64,000 nucleotides of DNA, from positions 6,580,102 to 6,644,101 of the forward strand of contig NC_136013.1 in the NCBI RefSeq assembly GCF_048128805.1, read 5' to 3'. Of the stretch, positions 27,101 through 41,300 are shown piece after piece. Numbering within the stretch: the stretch's first letter is position 1; every line of letters begins with the position of its first letter. The notes under the pieces were generated by a model that worked only from the letters and a program-made list of their open reading frames with translations, did not search any database and was not told the DNA's origin. A program made the translations under genes and the position numbers. Origin of the DNA: Centroberyx gerrardi. Lineage: Eukaryota; Chordata; Actinopteri; Beryciformes; Berycidae.

Positions 27101-29906
27101 ATGTCTGTTTTGAGCTCTCAGAAAGTTGCTGGTCAGTCAGCTGGACCAAGCCAGTCTCCTTTCTTTGTTGTACATTTGCTATCATCTCTCTCACTTTCAC
27201 ATTTACATTCAGGGATCCATCACAGAGTTCAACGATTAGCTTTTCCTTTGCGTCTTTCGCCACCACCGAAATAGTAAAATAATGGCCAAAGGCAAGATCT
27301 GCAAACCACTTGTTGACCTCCTGTGGTACATCTGCTGGAACATTGAACAGTCCAAGTGGAACCGCCTGCACAGGAACAGATCTGGCTGTACTAGCTTCAA
27401 CAGGACAGGGACAAATATCAGATTTATTCACTGCAAGGGTATCACCATAGTCCACAAAGTGCACCTGAAGGTTTGGAGACATTGCTATTATTTGACCTCT
27501 ATACCACTGATTATCTGTGTACTTAGCAAAGCAAACACTGTTGAGTCCTAGAGGGGGATCTGTGCACTGTGGCTGCCTCATTAGTTGCTTAACATTTTCC
27601 ATCACTTTGTCAAACAAGTGGGAATTCCTGTCCAGCTGGCAATAGAAGTGATTAACACTCTCTGAATAGGTTATCCACACCTTTTCTTTTCCACCCACCT
27701 CAGTGTTATGCGTGGAGTAATTATATGCATCAGACGTGACCAGAGGAGGGACTTGCATGTGAGCTTCACCCTGTGTCCATTTCTGAGCCAGCATCGTGCA
27801 AGCACTCTCAAATGGTGTTTCAACATCTACCACGTGAAGCGACAGACCTTGTGAATCAGGCATCACAGCTTTTATAATGCATTTCAACCCAGAGTTTGAG
27901 GAAGCAACTGAACCTACAAACTTCTGAAACTCTGCTAAGGCAGCACTGCTCCAAGTAGCGGCAGCGGGATTGGTGGGATGCTTCAGACTGAATAAGCAAC
28001 ACTGAAAGGCCTGGGCATTTAGCTGTAAGAAACCTGGCTCAATCGGGCGCAGGTCTTGCATGGGGACCTTTCGAGTTTCACCATAGTCTACAAACCTCAC
28101 ATCTACAACAGGGGAGTGGTGATCTGCAATTATCCTTGCTCTGTACCACATGCCATTATCTGGATGACGGGCAACACAGATGGACTCAACCAGTGACTGA
28201 CAGTGGGAAGAGGCATAATGGTTTTGCATGTCTTGCATGAGGAGTCTGAGAGAGTCACTGTTATCTGCTGTTTGACACCAAAACTTTTCTAGACTTTCAA
28301 TGCAAGATATTTTGACATTGACAGCGCTTTCGATAGGGAACAAATGCTCATGAAGAACATTATGCGTCACAGAGGGGTAACGTAGAGAAAGATGCCCATT
28401 GCTCTGCATTACAGGGTCTGGGTGTTTTTTGATTTGTATTGCTTCAGATTGTTTGCCAAAACTGGCATCATCATCTTTCCTGACATTGACTGGTAGGTTC
28501 TTGGAGCATGGCAACATATTTTCTTGTAATCCATCAACATTTAAGTTGAAATCCAGGCCGTGTTCATCTCCAAGTGATTTGAGAAATGATGCGGTTATGG
28601 AATCAATGTGGACATTTGAATCCTGTTCAGTCTTTGAGTCCGGAGAAAATCCTGCCTTCTCTATAAAGCAACTGTTGATGCATGTATTATCAGCTGTATA
28701 GAGCGTGACATAATAGATATCTTGAGGTATATTATAGCGTTCAAATTTGGCCACGACTCTCTGATGCTGGAGCACCAATTTCAGGTTATCAATTTGGTCA
28801 GCAGTCCATTCCATGCCATTTTCTTTTACCCCATCAAGAGAACAGAGATATGTAACAACTGGCATTCGCAGGAATTTTTCATGCAGTGGTCTGATGTCTC
28901 CTACTGGGACAAATTCAGTCTTTCCATGATCCACATGCAACACTTCTACAGCACCATCGCTAGTAGCAACGTCTCGCTTTAATACAGAGCGATACCACTT
29001 GCCGTTTATCCCTCTTGCTGCACACGGGGTGCCGCAGGCCTGTGGTTGTGCCTTTCCAGAAGTTGAACTGTCTTCATAGTGCTGTTGGATCTGCTCTGAT
29101 AACGTCTTCAGCGCCTTGGAAAAAATTGAGACTTGACAGAAAATGTGCAGTGGATCATTTACCTCTGTAATTTCAACTGTCTCAAATGTATCAGTTAGCA
29201 GTTCTGGGTACAAATATTGGCCAAATATCTGAAGTTCACTACCAACATCATGGTTCTGTTTCTGCTTTATACTGCAGGCCTCAGAAGCCTCTCCTTTTGG
29301 TAAATGTAGAGATGCAAGTACAAGGCATTTAAACTGGCCCATATGAATCTTCCTTGCAAATCCAACCTTACAAAGGTGCTTGGAAACAATTGGTATGTCA
29401 AGTAGAATTGTCCTGTCTGGCATCAGCACATCCTGAACCAATCCATTGAATGTCTTGCCAGGCAATGACTTCAAAAACTTTGTGGCTCTTTCAGACCAGT
29501 TATTCTCAAGGGACAGGACATTGGCAAGGATACAGGATTCAATTTCAGGAGGCAGGAGAAAACTGTCACTTTGGCCCCATGCTAAGATTTTACTTGTGGC
29601 GATATGGGATTGTCCCTGGTCGACAAGAAAAACATTGTACGTTTGACCGTGAATCGATACGATCCGAGCTCTGTGCCAGGTTTCATTGATGTGAACTAGA
29701 CAGAGGTCCCCAGGATTTCCCTCTGATTCACAAAACGTCTGTTTGGGAATCTGATTTTCCTCTCTCATTTGTTCATAGACATGTTTCCGTCCATCATCAA
29801 TGTTAACCCATAATTCCACAAGACCACAGCTGGGGTTTAAGTTTACCCTTGTGATGAGAACAGGTACTTCTGATCCAGGTGTTGGAAGTCCAGGAATCGA
29901 ACACAT
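24106..29906 (-). CDS. tdrd6: tdrd6, Tudor domain-containing protein 6
   Basis: Multi-Tudor scaffold that binds symmetrically dimethylated arginine on Piwi and related clients in germ granules (chromatoid body, Balbiani body). The main exon 29931-24275 contains the ATG at 29906 and is open throughout; it joins 24179-24103, where translation ends at 24106 with KSHFD. Total 1901 aa, near the family's roughly 2000. The N-terminus MCSIPGLPTPGS matches TDRD6. Eight Tudor units are visible, at about residues 60-110, 290-340, 572-622, 785-835, 1070-1120, 1279-1327, 1508-1556 and 1735-1785. Each has a WYRA/WHRA plus FVDYG/FIDYGN core; the first (VDQGQS) and second (VDHGKT) have altered aromatic-cage residues. 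The last three repeat every 229 aa and are nearly identical. The giant single exon and the ankrd66 neighbourhood also support TDRD6; a fish a/b copy cannot be told apart. Confidence 0.93.
24290..26350 (-). repeat. tdrd6: three tandem 687-bp coding repeats in tdrd6
   Basis: The block beginning CTGCCATGGCA (plus strand) recurs at 24290, 24977 and 25664, exactly 687 bases (229 codons) apart. Each unit encodes a KKPNISQNKTEEVYASCIVG linker, a Tudor domain and a YWKGFA.E tail. The two most C-terminal copies differ at few positions; the third is more diverged. Confidence 0.93.
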
Positions 29907-30070
29907 TCTGAAGCCCAGGTGTAAAATTCACCTGCAAAAATTGAACAGATAAATGTATTAATGTTGGAGCAAAATACCATACAGACCATAACTAACTCCT
30001 GTAGAGGAATGTGCACTAAAAGCACTTAAGAAGAATGCTACCCACCCATTTTAAGAATTCATGTTATTTT

Positions 30071-30536
30071 TGTGCCCAGGGATAGTTCAGCCAATGTCTT
30101 TTCTTAAAAGTTAGAAATCCTTGAATTTGTGATGTCACTTGGAAAATCCGGCACTGCTCCATAGACAATGAATGGGGCGCTGACTTTGCTGACCTGTAAA
30201 ATTTTTGTGCCAGTTCATGCACCCAAATGAGGTTTAAGTTCTGGTCTGGTAGCAATGCTAGAATGTAAACTTCAACTTCATAGCCATAAGATGCTAAGTT
30301 GAGTTGTCACACTAGCCTTGCTGGAAGTATGAACCAGAATTTGAACCTTATTTGGGTGCAAGAACTCACACAAAAATCTTACGGGTCAACAAAGTCAGCA
30401 CCCCATTCATTGTCTATGGAGCAGTGCTAGATTTTACATCCCAGTGACATTACAAATTCAAGGGTTAGTTCTCAAGTTTCTAGCCATAGAAAAGAGTGGT
30501 GCATGTTCACAAGTGACTGAACTGTCCTGGGGCACA
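30071..30536. mobile_element. fold-back element between tdrd6 and smc6
   Basis: The left edge TGTGCCCAGGGATAGTTCAG is inverted at the right edge (CTGAACTGTCCTGGGGCACA). Arms of roughly 230 bp pair, including inverted copies of CTCCATAGACAATGAATGGGG and GCACCCAAATGAGGTT. About 466 bp, non-coding. Confidence 0.75.
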
Positions 30537-32349
30537 GGAATAATATAGTCCATATGATTTTTCTTTTATTGATGGGAGATCCCCTTTAATTGTAAGTGTC
30601 CCTTTAAAGGTGTGCAATCTGGGGTTTGCATGTGGCCACTAAAATTCACTTAAATGTCCTTGATTTGGGGAAATAACCTGTCAATTTGATAATGCAAGGC
30701 AGTAACCATAACTTCATTTTTGTGATTCCAAATTTGATGTTGTTGTATAGCAAATCCAACGCCCTCCATGCAAAATCGCCAATTTCAAAGCCATATCTTT
30801 AAATAAATATCAGCAATCGAGTAGCATTCAGGATTAATGTTATTATTATTAATGTCCCTAACTGACGCCCCTGGAACAAACCATAAGCATGGTTTTATTT
30901 AGATTTTTAAGGTGGAAAATTCGGTGTTTTACAGGAATGCATCGACAAATGTATTCATGTTTTAATATTGATCAACAACTTCCAGCTTGTTATGAAAGAT
31001 TAAAGGCTGCTGGATCGCAAAACAATCGCTTTATCTTTTCTCACCGGGTTTGATGTGGACGACACATCTCGTGTTCTCCTCGTTAAATGTAATTGGGATT
31101 CAGTGGCAAGGGGGGGGCGGCAGTCTTCTCACATGGGCTTTTATCGTAATTGCACCCACCTTCCTCTGGGCGCTTAGGCCTACCTCTTTTTTTTTTTTTT
31201 TTGTAAAGCATAGCAAATTTGGCAAAATGTAGACAATATACAATATATCGGAGGCAGTATGTTAAATATATATAAATGAAATTGTTTAAAAAAAAAAAAA
31301 GTAAGAATCATACATACAGGCACGTTAAATTTCTTGATATTGCACAATGTACCTCTTAACTTTTTTTTTTTTTTTTTTTTAAGATTTGAAAATCGATGTG
31401 GTTTTATTTTGTAAAGCGCACACAGAAGTGACATTGCTTCCATAATACTAATACTTCCATGTGCCAGTGTTACACCAGTTCTTCATGTTTTCTGTTCCTT
31501 GTTTGAAAGCGAAGACACACCCACTAAAGTCACAACTGCAGTTACAACATGCTCACCAGGAAGTCTCAAACGGTGCGTATGACAATGTTATGTTTTTAGG
31601 CTACACAGGCAAGCGTAGAAGGCGAAGTCTATAAACTTGTCATATTTTTTTCAGTCAAATAGGGAAACTATGCCAAAAAGTTGAAGTGTTTTTATATTCA
31701 TTAAGAGCTACATGCATTGTTGTTTTTTGTTCTAGATGCATTAACCTTACAACAAGGTTAGGTCTGCTTTGTTCAAATAAATCTTCATTTTGAGGTGAAT
31801 CAGACAGAATACATTTGCAGAATACAAAATCAGGCATATATGTTCATCTACAGCTTTATGCCTTGAATTACACCTGTTGCTGCAGTGGTCTGCCGGTAGT
31901 TTGGCTTCCTGGATAGAAGACAAAGAGCCCACATCTCTTTCTCACAATGCTGACTCTGGGAAACTGTTTTATATATTGTTTCCCTGTTCAATTTCTTCAA
32001 ATATTATTGTGTAGAAACTGTGTCACTGCAGAGGCCATCGGTTTAGAACAGGGAGGAACTGGGAGAACTTGTTTGGCATCAAGAGATGAAAACGAATAAC
32101 AAAAGGCTGATGTTGCAAGAATACACTTAAATAATGCAAAAAGGTGCTCAGAGTTCATTTAGCGCGTTGTTTGGTGATTTAATGCCTGCAAATATTATTC
32201 TTGAGGATGTCCATCATAAAACTTACAGAACTAACTACGAAACTTCAGACTGATACTTGACCAATCATGAATGACCTAAAGAAAGGAAGTCTGATGTCTG
32301 CTTTCTGTGTCTCCGCTACCTTATTCTATTTTCAGCGACTTGTTTCAAA
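30537..32349. other. head-to-head intergenic region of tdrd6 (-) and smc6 (+)
   Basis: Contains a lone TTAAAGGTGTGCAATCTGGGG terminus at 30604 (no partner end found), several A/T homopolymers (31187-31203, 31361-31381), and a possible smc6 5' exon ending at 31572. A TTTTCAG acceptor at 32335 precedes the smc6 ATG, so at least one upstream non-coding exon is expected. No other gene seen. Confidence 0.45.
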
Positions 32350-35300
32350 ATGAGTAAGAGGCAAGGCAAAGTTATCAGTGATGTGACATCTGTCAAGAGC
32401 CGTAGAGTGGAGTCTGTGGTTACCCAAGATGCACCAGGCGATACAAACCATCAGGGCCCGTCCTTCAACGACCTCACTGTGTCTCCCACTGTAAGTCATG
32501 AAGTTCTTCATAACGTCCGTGCTGTGTCTGCGTCTTTGCTTGGCACCAGCGTATTTACCGTTGAATATTGCTTTGTTTATGTGTTTCCAGGGAGATATTG
32601 GCCTCATTGAAAGCGTCACTATAAAGAATTTCATGTGTCACCGCTTGCTTGGTCCGTTCCAGTTTGGGCCCAATGTGAATTTCATCGTCGGCAACAATGG
32701 GAGTAAGAAATGGATTTCTGATTATTGCCATGTAATGTACTGTTGGCTTGAAACTATTTGTAATTACCTCCCAACCCATCCAGGGCGATAAACCAAACCA
32801 CCTGCCCTACAAAGTGAAAGAGCAGCAGCTGCATGAGTTGTGAAACTGAGAAACATGACAGTTTACATTAAAGTTTATCTGTCCCAACAATCATTTAGTT
32901 AAGGGTGTATTTGTTGTTGATTTGAAAGCTAAACCCTGGTCATGGCTTTGTATGGCAGTGTAGTCAACCTAATGCAGATGGATGGATGGATACTTAGTTT
33001 GTAACTTACTTATTTGCTTGCCTACTTACTTTTTTTTTTATCGCTGGAGGCAAATATACCACTCCTGGATATGATTCCTGGAGTTTTCCATGTAATTAAG
33101 TATTTCTTTGTTGTTGATGTTTTTCCTGAATGATTTAATTTCCAGGTGGAAAAAGTGCCATCCTGACTGCCTTAATTGTAGGCCTTGGTGGGAAGGCCAC
33201 TATCACAAACAGAGGAGTGTCACTGAAGGATTTTGTGAGGAGCGGTGAAAAGTAAGTCAGAGTTTATAATGTCAGACAAAACCATATTATAGAAAGTACC
33301 AATACAGACCAAAATAGACATTTTTATTACTCAATGGAAAACCAGTGTGTGGCATTATTGTGTTGTTGGTAATGGTGTAATTACATTTTCGTTACCAATG
33401 GTATATTGGTGATAGAATACCATCTTCTACTCTATTCTGTAGTACTGCAGATGTAACAGTCAAGCTGAGAAACAGAGGAGCAGACGCCTATAAACGGGAC
33501 GTTTATGGCGATTGCATCTCCATTGAGCATCGGATCTCAAGTGACGGCTGTCGGACCTGTAGGCTGAAGACCAAATCAGGTAAAGTTTCTGACTTTGTAC
33601 AGCAATAAATGTTATAGATAATGTTCATGTCAGGGTTGATTATTGCCTCGTACCAGTGTGAGTCTCTTGGGAACACTTGGGAAGGAAGACAACCCGTTTT
33701 AATCAGACCTTTGTCCCCCAAGCTGTATACATTCTTGACTCTAGGTTAGGAATTTTCCTTTATGAACCTGAACGCATTTTACGTGCGTGGCACTGCTGCA
33801 CATCGTACCATCTGTCTCATTTGTTTACGTTCACTGTTGGCACTGAAGGTTGTTATATCTTGTAAATGTCACAGCAATTTTTTATCTGCGCTTAAACAAA
33901 TTCCTGGCTGTGTGGCAATAAAACGGACTTGAGCTTGAACTGTGCTTGCCAGTGCGTTGGAGTTACTGATTGTTGTTGAATTAGGGAAAGAGGACAGCTT
34001 TTCCTGGGAAGTGTGTTTAACCGTCCAACCGCTTCATCTCTGTTAGATAGACGCTGGCTGTATTCGGCATGACTGCTGTGCCAGGCTTTTGTCTTTCAGT
34101 TAGGTCACCGCTCTTTATGAATGTAATGCTTTGCTGCTGAAACATTATCTTTTTAATGCTTATCTCATATGTTTACAGTGGTTTGAATCTCCCCATTTGT
34201 CTTGTAACTTGTATTCCAGGGCAACTCATCTCCAACAAGAGGGAAGAACTGACCGCCATTTTGGACCACTTTAACATCCAGGTATTTATGTCTGTCAGGT
34301 CAAGTCATTTTTTCCGCAAAATATTTTCAACCTCCACTGGTTTTCATGTGGGCCAGTCGTGGGAAGATATATTGAGGTTGAAATGTTGCTAAATAAACTT
34401 GTTTCATCCGTTGGCCTTTTAAATCAAGCACATAGTCCTTCACTTCCTCTTTGCTGCAAATATTTTTTTCCATTCATTGTCATGATTGATTCCTTGAGGC
34501 CTCAGCAGTACATTTGCTCTGTGTGTTACAGCTGGATAACCCAGTCTCCATTCTCAACCAAGAAATGAGCAAACAGTTCCTGCATTCAAAAAGCGAATCA
34601 GACAAGTATAAGGTACAACACCACAATGTACATCACAAGCTTGGAATGATAACGTTGCAACTGTGTGTTCAGAGAAGCTTTCCATGTTGTAAATTTGCAT
34701 TTTCACACATTTACACAAACTAAAATCTAACTGGAGCCACAGATGTAGATTTGTTTGTAGAGCAACATGGGACAGCGAACTCATTTTCCATCAACAAAAC
34801 GCTCCATAGAAATGTCTCTTAACTCCATGCTCCCTACGTTCGATTTGTTTCTGCCCACTGTCCTAATAAACATTTTGATTTGACCGCCATTTTTAGTTCT
34901 TCATGAAAGCGACTCTACTCGAACAGATGAAGAGGGATTACATCCACATCAAGCACACTAAAACAGTTACAAGAGAGCAGGTTGAGAGACAAGAGGAGGT
35001 ACTGTGTTTTCTCTTACTATTTGTTGCATTAGATGCAACAAAGGCAGTGGAAATTATTGATAATTTATCATAAAATTTAATGAGATTTCAGAATGATTTG
35101 TTCATTGTGTAGCGTTTATTTTCCGAGGACCACAATGGAAACTGCAAGTGTTTTCAGTGTGTCTATGCTTTTTGTGTGGATAATTGAACATGTATACTTC
35201 TTTTTGCCCAGAATAAATCAAATCAAATAAAACGTCACAAATGTTTGTGTTCAGTGCCTCAAGGACCTGAAGCAAGAGTTTCTCCAGAAAAAAGAGCGGT

Positions 35301-38300
35301 TTGAAAACTTGTCGTCCTTCAGTGAGATGAAGGTGGCTTTGGAGAATCTGAAGAAAAAGATGGCATGGTGTCTGGTAAGAGTTCATCTGTTACCCGCTGA
35401 AGGAGAATTCTCCCCAAAAAATGAATTGTAGTTTAGGGTTAGGTCATTCTGTCAAAACAGACATTTTCCTAAAATTTCCTAAGATTTTTATCTGCTGCTT
35501 TTTAAAATATGTGTATAAGTTCTCAAGAGCAAGCAAACTTTCATGTATGTCTAATAAGTATCTATAATTATGAAATATGTAACTGTTTAATATAGGAATG
35601 GGAGTATCCAATCCATAGCATTTTTATTTGTATAGCACCATTCTTGTCACTGTTACAAAGTGCTTCACAAAACAAATACAAAATACAGCAGTAAAACACA
35701 AAGAAGCATCAGACAACAGAATAAAAAAGTAGAATATAAGGAAAAGATATAAAAGAGGATGTAAAATCAACAAGTAGACAGTAGAGAGTGACAAAACGAT
35801 TATACAGATTATACAACTGAGCCGCCAGGACACACAAAGACATCTACTTTTTAAAATTAACACCCTATAAGTCAGTTTTAGTGGAATTCCCCTTTAATCA
35901 AACACGCTAAGCTGTCTCCGCTAACGAACCAACAAGAGAACTGCATTTTAGTGAAGTCAAAGAAAAGAAAAGTGAAAGAATGCTTTATCTGAGATTTCCT
36001 TTGAGCGCGTACTTCTCAGTCAACTGCAGTATGTGCTGCACTTTCATGATCGTTTTCAATCACTTGCAGGTCAGAGAAAAGGAGCAGCTGGTGCAACAGA
36101 TAAAGGAGGAGATTGAAAAGGAAGAGAGTAACTGCAAACACCAGGATAACCTTCAGCTCTGTCAGGTGAGACTGAAGTATTCCTCTTCTGGCGACCAGCA
36201 TATATACTGTACTTACTTTACATGTTTAGATGTCTTCCACGGAAAAAGACTTGCAAGTACTTTGTTTTTCGGCATTGTCTTCAAAGGTTTATGTGCTTTC
36301 TCCCATTTTTTTTTTTCCACCCAGACGAGGGTCATACAAGTAGAGAAGAAGCTCCAGAATGTCAAATGCAAGATTGACAGTCTCAGAGAGGAGCAGGAGT
36401 CTCTATCGGAAGACAACCTCAAGCTGAAAGAGCAAGTGAAGGCCAACAGCAAAGCTCACAAAGAGCAGGAGGTACTGCAGGCTTACTTTAGCGTGAAGGG
36501 TCACACCTGGTTTTGTGTGTCCCTGTGTGCAACTCTTTGGCTATTCAGTTTGCACCTGAAAAGATGGGATTATTTCAAGTGTACGTGATTCGCATCGGTT
36601 GCTGTTGTTTTCCTTTTGCCGCAGCTTGTTTACTTCCGGGCTTTGAACAAACTGAAGCAGTCGGAGCAGGAGCAAAACCTTCTTCAGGGGAAAATTAACA
36701 AGGCAAAAACAAGGTGGGTTATTGTAAATTAAAAGAAAAAAAAAAAAGATTGTCAATGAAGTTTTCTTAGCGTTAATAATGGGATAAGATGTGCTGATAG
36801 AAATCTTAGGCATGCATTACATTGGGTAAGCAATTATAACATCAATTTATTAGTGAAACGCTATTAGAGATCATTTTGAAATCCTACTTTTTTCACTGTG
36901 TTTTAGTGGGAGCCTGAGCAGTGAGGGGGAGACGCAGTATACAAAACAGCAGCAGACCTTATCCGCTCTGAAAGAGCAGCTTGGAAATCTCGAGTGTGAG
37001 TGTGCAGAGCTGAATCAAGACATCAAGGACAAACAGCAGGCGCTCTTCAAAGGAAAGGAAGAATTGGACAAGCTGAGGTACAAAGAAAAGATATTTGCTT
37101 TCACACAAATGTATTATCAAGGAGCTCAGCGTGTGGTATGAGTGTAATTTGATCGAGAGAGATCATTACGCCGCGCCTCCAGTGAAATGTTGTGTTCAAG
37201 TTCTATTCATATCGACTAGGCTGGAAGAAAAGAATATCCAGGTTTCTTTTGAGGCCAAACTGAAGAGGAAGAATCAGCTGCTCGCCAGTCGATCAAACAA
37301 ACTGAAGCGGTTCGGAGACAGCGTGCCCGACCTGCTGGGGGCCATCGACGAGGCTCATGCCACGGGACGCTTCCTCAAGAAACCTATTGGTCCAATAGGT
37401 GACAGATCTATTTATTTTTTACTCTTCTTTTTACGTGTTCGCTGCATTTCCTTTCTAGATTATTTAGAACAGTTCTGTTATTCTGCTCAATTTACCACAC
37501 ACCAAAATAAGTATTTGAAGAGTTCATTTCCAAAATGCTGTTTATCTGTTTTGGAAAATTAATCATTACTTGATCATTCAATATTTCTAAAGAGCAAGTG
37601 TCTCTACAGAGCATCTTATCTGCTCAAGTACTATCATTTTGTCAACCAAGAACTTAAATTTCCTCCTATCCTGTAATCGTATCCGTCATTTTATGAATTT
37701 GTAGTGAAGTGGCAAATTCAGTTTAAAGCAGGTGTTAAATGATATATATTATAGTTGATGGTTTAAGTCTTCATACAATGGGGCACATCTGCTTCAGGCT
37801 GCTTGTTGACTTTCCTCTCAGGAGCGTGCATCAACCTGAAGGACCCGACTCTAGCTGTTGCTGTGGAGTGCTGTTTGAGGAGCTTCATGAAGACGTTCTG
37901 CTGTGACAATTATAAAGACGAGACCGTCCTGCAGGAGCTGATGGCTCGTTACTACCAGAGGGGCGGCAGGCCACAGATCATCGTCAGCCCTTTCATTGAG
38001 AAAGTTTACAACATTCACAGACGGTCAGCAGCAGGATTTTTGTTTATTTTTATTTTTTTTTACGGTTTAAATTCAATCTCCTGGTTATTTTTTTGTCACA
38101 TTTGCTTTTTGGGTGTTTTTTTCTATACTCGTGCAACTGAAAGACGCATTTTAAAGCTACAAACTCTTTGCTTTTCTGCTGTTGTGTTTTTTAGGAGAGC
38201 CTATCATCCAGAATACCCATCTGTGCTTGACATAATCAGCACAACCAGCCCAGTCATCACCAACTGCCTGATTGACATGAGAGGGATAGAATCAATTCTG

Positions 38301-41300
38301 ATTATCAAAGTTAGTATCTCATGAAGAAACGTTGAATATTGCATGGCAGTACACTCTTTCTAGGAGTGATGTAGCAATTGCTGTTTATTCCCAGTTGCAG
38401 GACTGCATCGTGGCATTTGTATCTGAGCTGTTTTGGTGTTTAATCGTAGGAGAAAGAGACTGCGAGGAGGATCATGCAGCAAAACCGGCCTCCTAAAAGC
38501 TGCCGTGAGGCCTTCACTATGGAGGGCGATCAGGTGTACACAAACCGCTATTATACCTCGGACTTCAGCATGGCCAAGTATCTTGGCGGGGACCTGGAGA
38601 CGGAAATATGGTAACTCAGCCCTTTTTATGTTACAGATGAGCTGTGAACAAATTTATGACAAAAGTGAGGGGAGAAAGATTCCTATAGGTTTGTGTGATG
38701 AGGCCTGGAGGGGAAGGAAAAATCCACCCTAAAACACTGATTAAAAACAGCTATTGGAAATGTAGCATGCATTAATGGACACATTCTGTTGTTTGGTGGT
38801 GCATTTTTCTTATTCCCGTGGATAACTGGCCAAGACGATGTGATGTGACGTCAAGATATTTCCAGCGCAGCTACAATGGAGTTTGATTGATCTAAAACAA
38901 TAATGGTAAATCAAAGAGCAAGGGGCTTTTTTCTACACTCTCCATTTTGCACCGATTGCCAGAAATGTGTCAAATACAACGCACTCTTCGGCTGCTTTTT
39001 TGTCATGGCATTGTTCTCTTTCCACCCACTTTTTCTCGACTAGAAAAACGTATTACCCTATCGCTATTGGTCTCACCACATACATAGAGCACGGAGAAAC
39101 CCGTTTTCTGTGCGTTGTCATTCTGAGAAACATAGGAAATCATTAACTGAAGTATTAGTCGATGAGGCAAGTTGAGGGAAAGGTACACCAAAACAGTAAA
39201 TTACAACACTTTATTGCAAAAAACAACTCCTTGACTGCACTGAACATCTCAAATTGATGATATCTAACAGTGTAAGAGTATCCTTCGTTGGGTTTTTCCT
39301 TGAACACTTTGGCCTAATTACAGACAAGATCACTTTTGAACAACCGCAGTTGAAGTGGCGGTTGCTTGTGATTGATTTGGAAATGTGGTGTAATTGATGC
39401 TGACTGTTATTTTGAAATGTGGTAAAAATCAATACCATCTGTTCTTGGGAAGTGTGGTGAAATTGTTACTGTCTGTTTGGAAATGTGTAAAAATTCCACA
39501 GCATGTTGTTTGGAAATGTGGTCAAATTGCTACTGTGTGATGTTTGAAAATGTGTCAAATTTCTACAGCATGTTGTTTGGAAATGTGGTCAAATTGCTAC
39601 TGTGTGATGTTTGGGATCGGGCTGAAATTGATGTTGTCTGCCGCAGTATGGTGGAGTCGGACCTGGAGAATTACAAGGCTCAGCTGTCCAGGTTTCAGCT
39701 CCACCTGAACTCTGTGACGGAGGACATCCAGTGCATGGAGAGCAAGCTGAACGGCACCATCATGACTCTGAAAAAGACTCTGGTTAGTGGGCAGGCTCGT
39801 GCACGGAGGGTGTGCATGAGAATGTGGTCAAGACTTAGAGTAGGCCTAATGCTGACTGTTCGGTTTCCACTCCCAGCTCTTTATCATGTCGGAACCTGAA
39901 TCATGAAACTTCCAGTCAGAATCAGTCAGGAGTTTCCAAACCAACCCATACTCTCCCACACCCACCACACAAAATGAGGCCTCTAATCTTGGCTAAAGAC
40001 TAAAGACAAATATACTGATAAAACACGGCAGTTTTGAGTCCTTGAGTTTCACCAAACAAGTCCTTGAATTTGGTGTCCAAGTGAGTGTGGGAATGAAAAT
40101 TATTGATGAAAATGAATGAAAATTATTTTCCTCTTCTATCTTTTTTGTTTTCAATGCAGGCCTCTGGGAATCAGGTCAAGGCAACGATAACCGAGCTGGA
40201 GAATGTCGAGGAGGAACAAACTGATGACATCAGCTCCTTGGTGATCCTTCAGTTTTTATTTGTCCCCCCCACCTCCCAAAAAAGACATTAACCCCTTGCA
40301 CCATGACTTTCCCCTTAGGTGTCCCCTTAAGTAGCTTCAAAGTTATAAAAACAATTTTTTCCAGACTGTATGACAATGTCACATGCATATTTTGCTCATT
40401 CCAACGCTTCAGTGAAGCTATAGCTGCTATAGTGAAATATTCAAACCCAAGATGCAATTTTTTTATGGCTGCACCATTACATCAAATAGAAAAATCTAGA
40501 TGTTTGTGCACCATTTTATACCCATTTTCCTGCAGGACATATTTGGTATCTTTGGAAACCTTGGGATCTGGACTAGAATTTAAAATAAAGTTCTGTGGGT
40601 TTGAACAAAGCTTGGCTGCAGCACATGCGTTTGTAATGGTGATCCCGCTGGTGGGACTGGCAGGAGTGGAGGAAGGTAATCCCACCATGGATTATGTTAA
40701 GTGTAATGTTTTTAAATCCCCAAACACTGCAGGAAGAAGTGGCCCAAGAGAACCAACAGAAAATCGAGGCAGAAAACCAAACTGTTCATGAAGCGAAGAA
40801 AGAATTCGACAAGCACAGGAAGAAGGCAGAAGACATCGACTCCAAGTACTCCTGTGTTAGAGAGAGGATAGACCAGCTTTCTGAGGAGATGGAGCCGTTG
40901 AAGGTGCAGTATCAGTTTGTTCAGAGATCAAAAATAGTTTCAGATACCAAAAGATTGTAGACAGCTCTTCAGTTTTGGTGATTTTCATGTCTCTTTAACT
41001 GAAAGTGTACATGGTCCTTTTAGGATTTAGCTTTTTTTTTTTTTTTTTTTCACATTAGAGCCCATGAAATCTATTCATAACCCAGAATATAATTTTTTTT
41101 AAATGGTTGAAAGCTGTGTTTTTAATTCTTGAAATCTTGATGGTACACAGTTTTCATCCGACAGCAGCATTATTCTTTTGGATTATCCTCTCTGGTGTTC
41201 TGAATTAATCCCTAATGGCACAGTCTGAGGTCATGACAGCTTTTAAACTATCCTCCCTAACTAGTGATAAACAATTTTTTTTTGCTTGTTTGTTTTCCCC

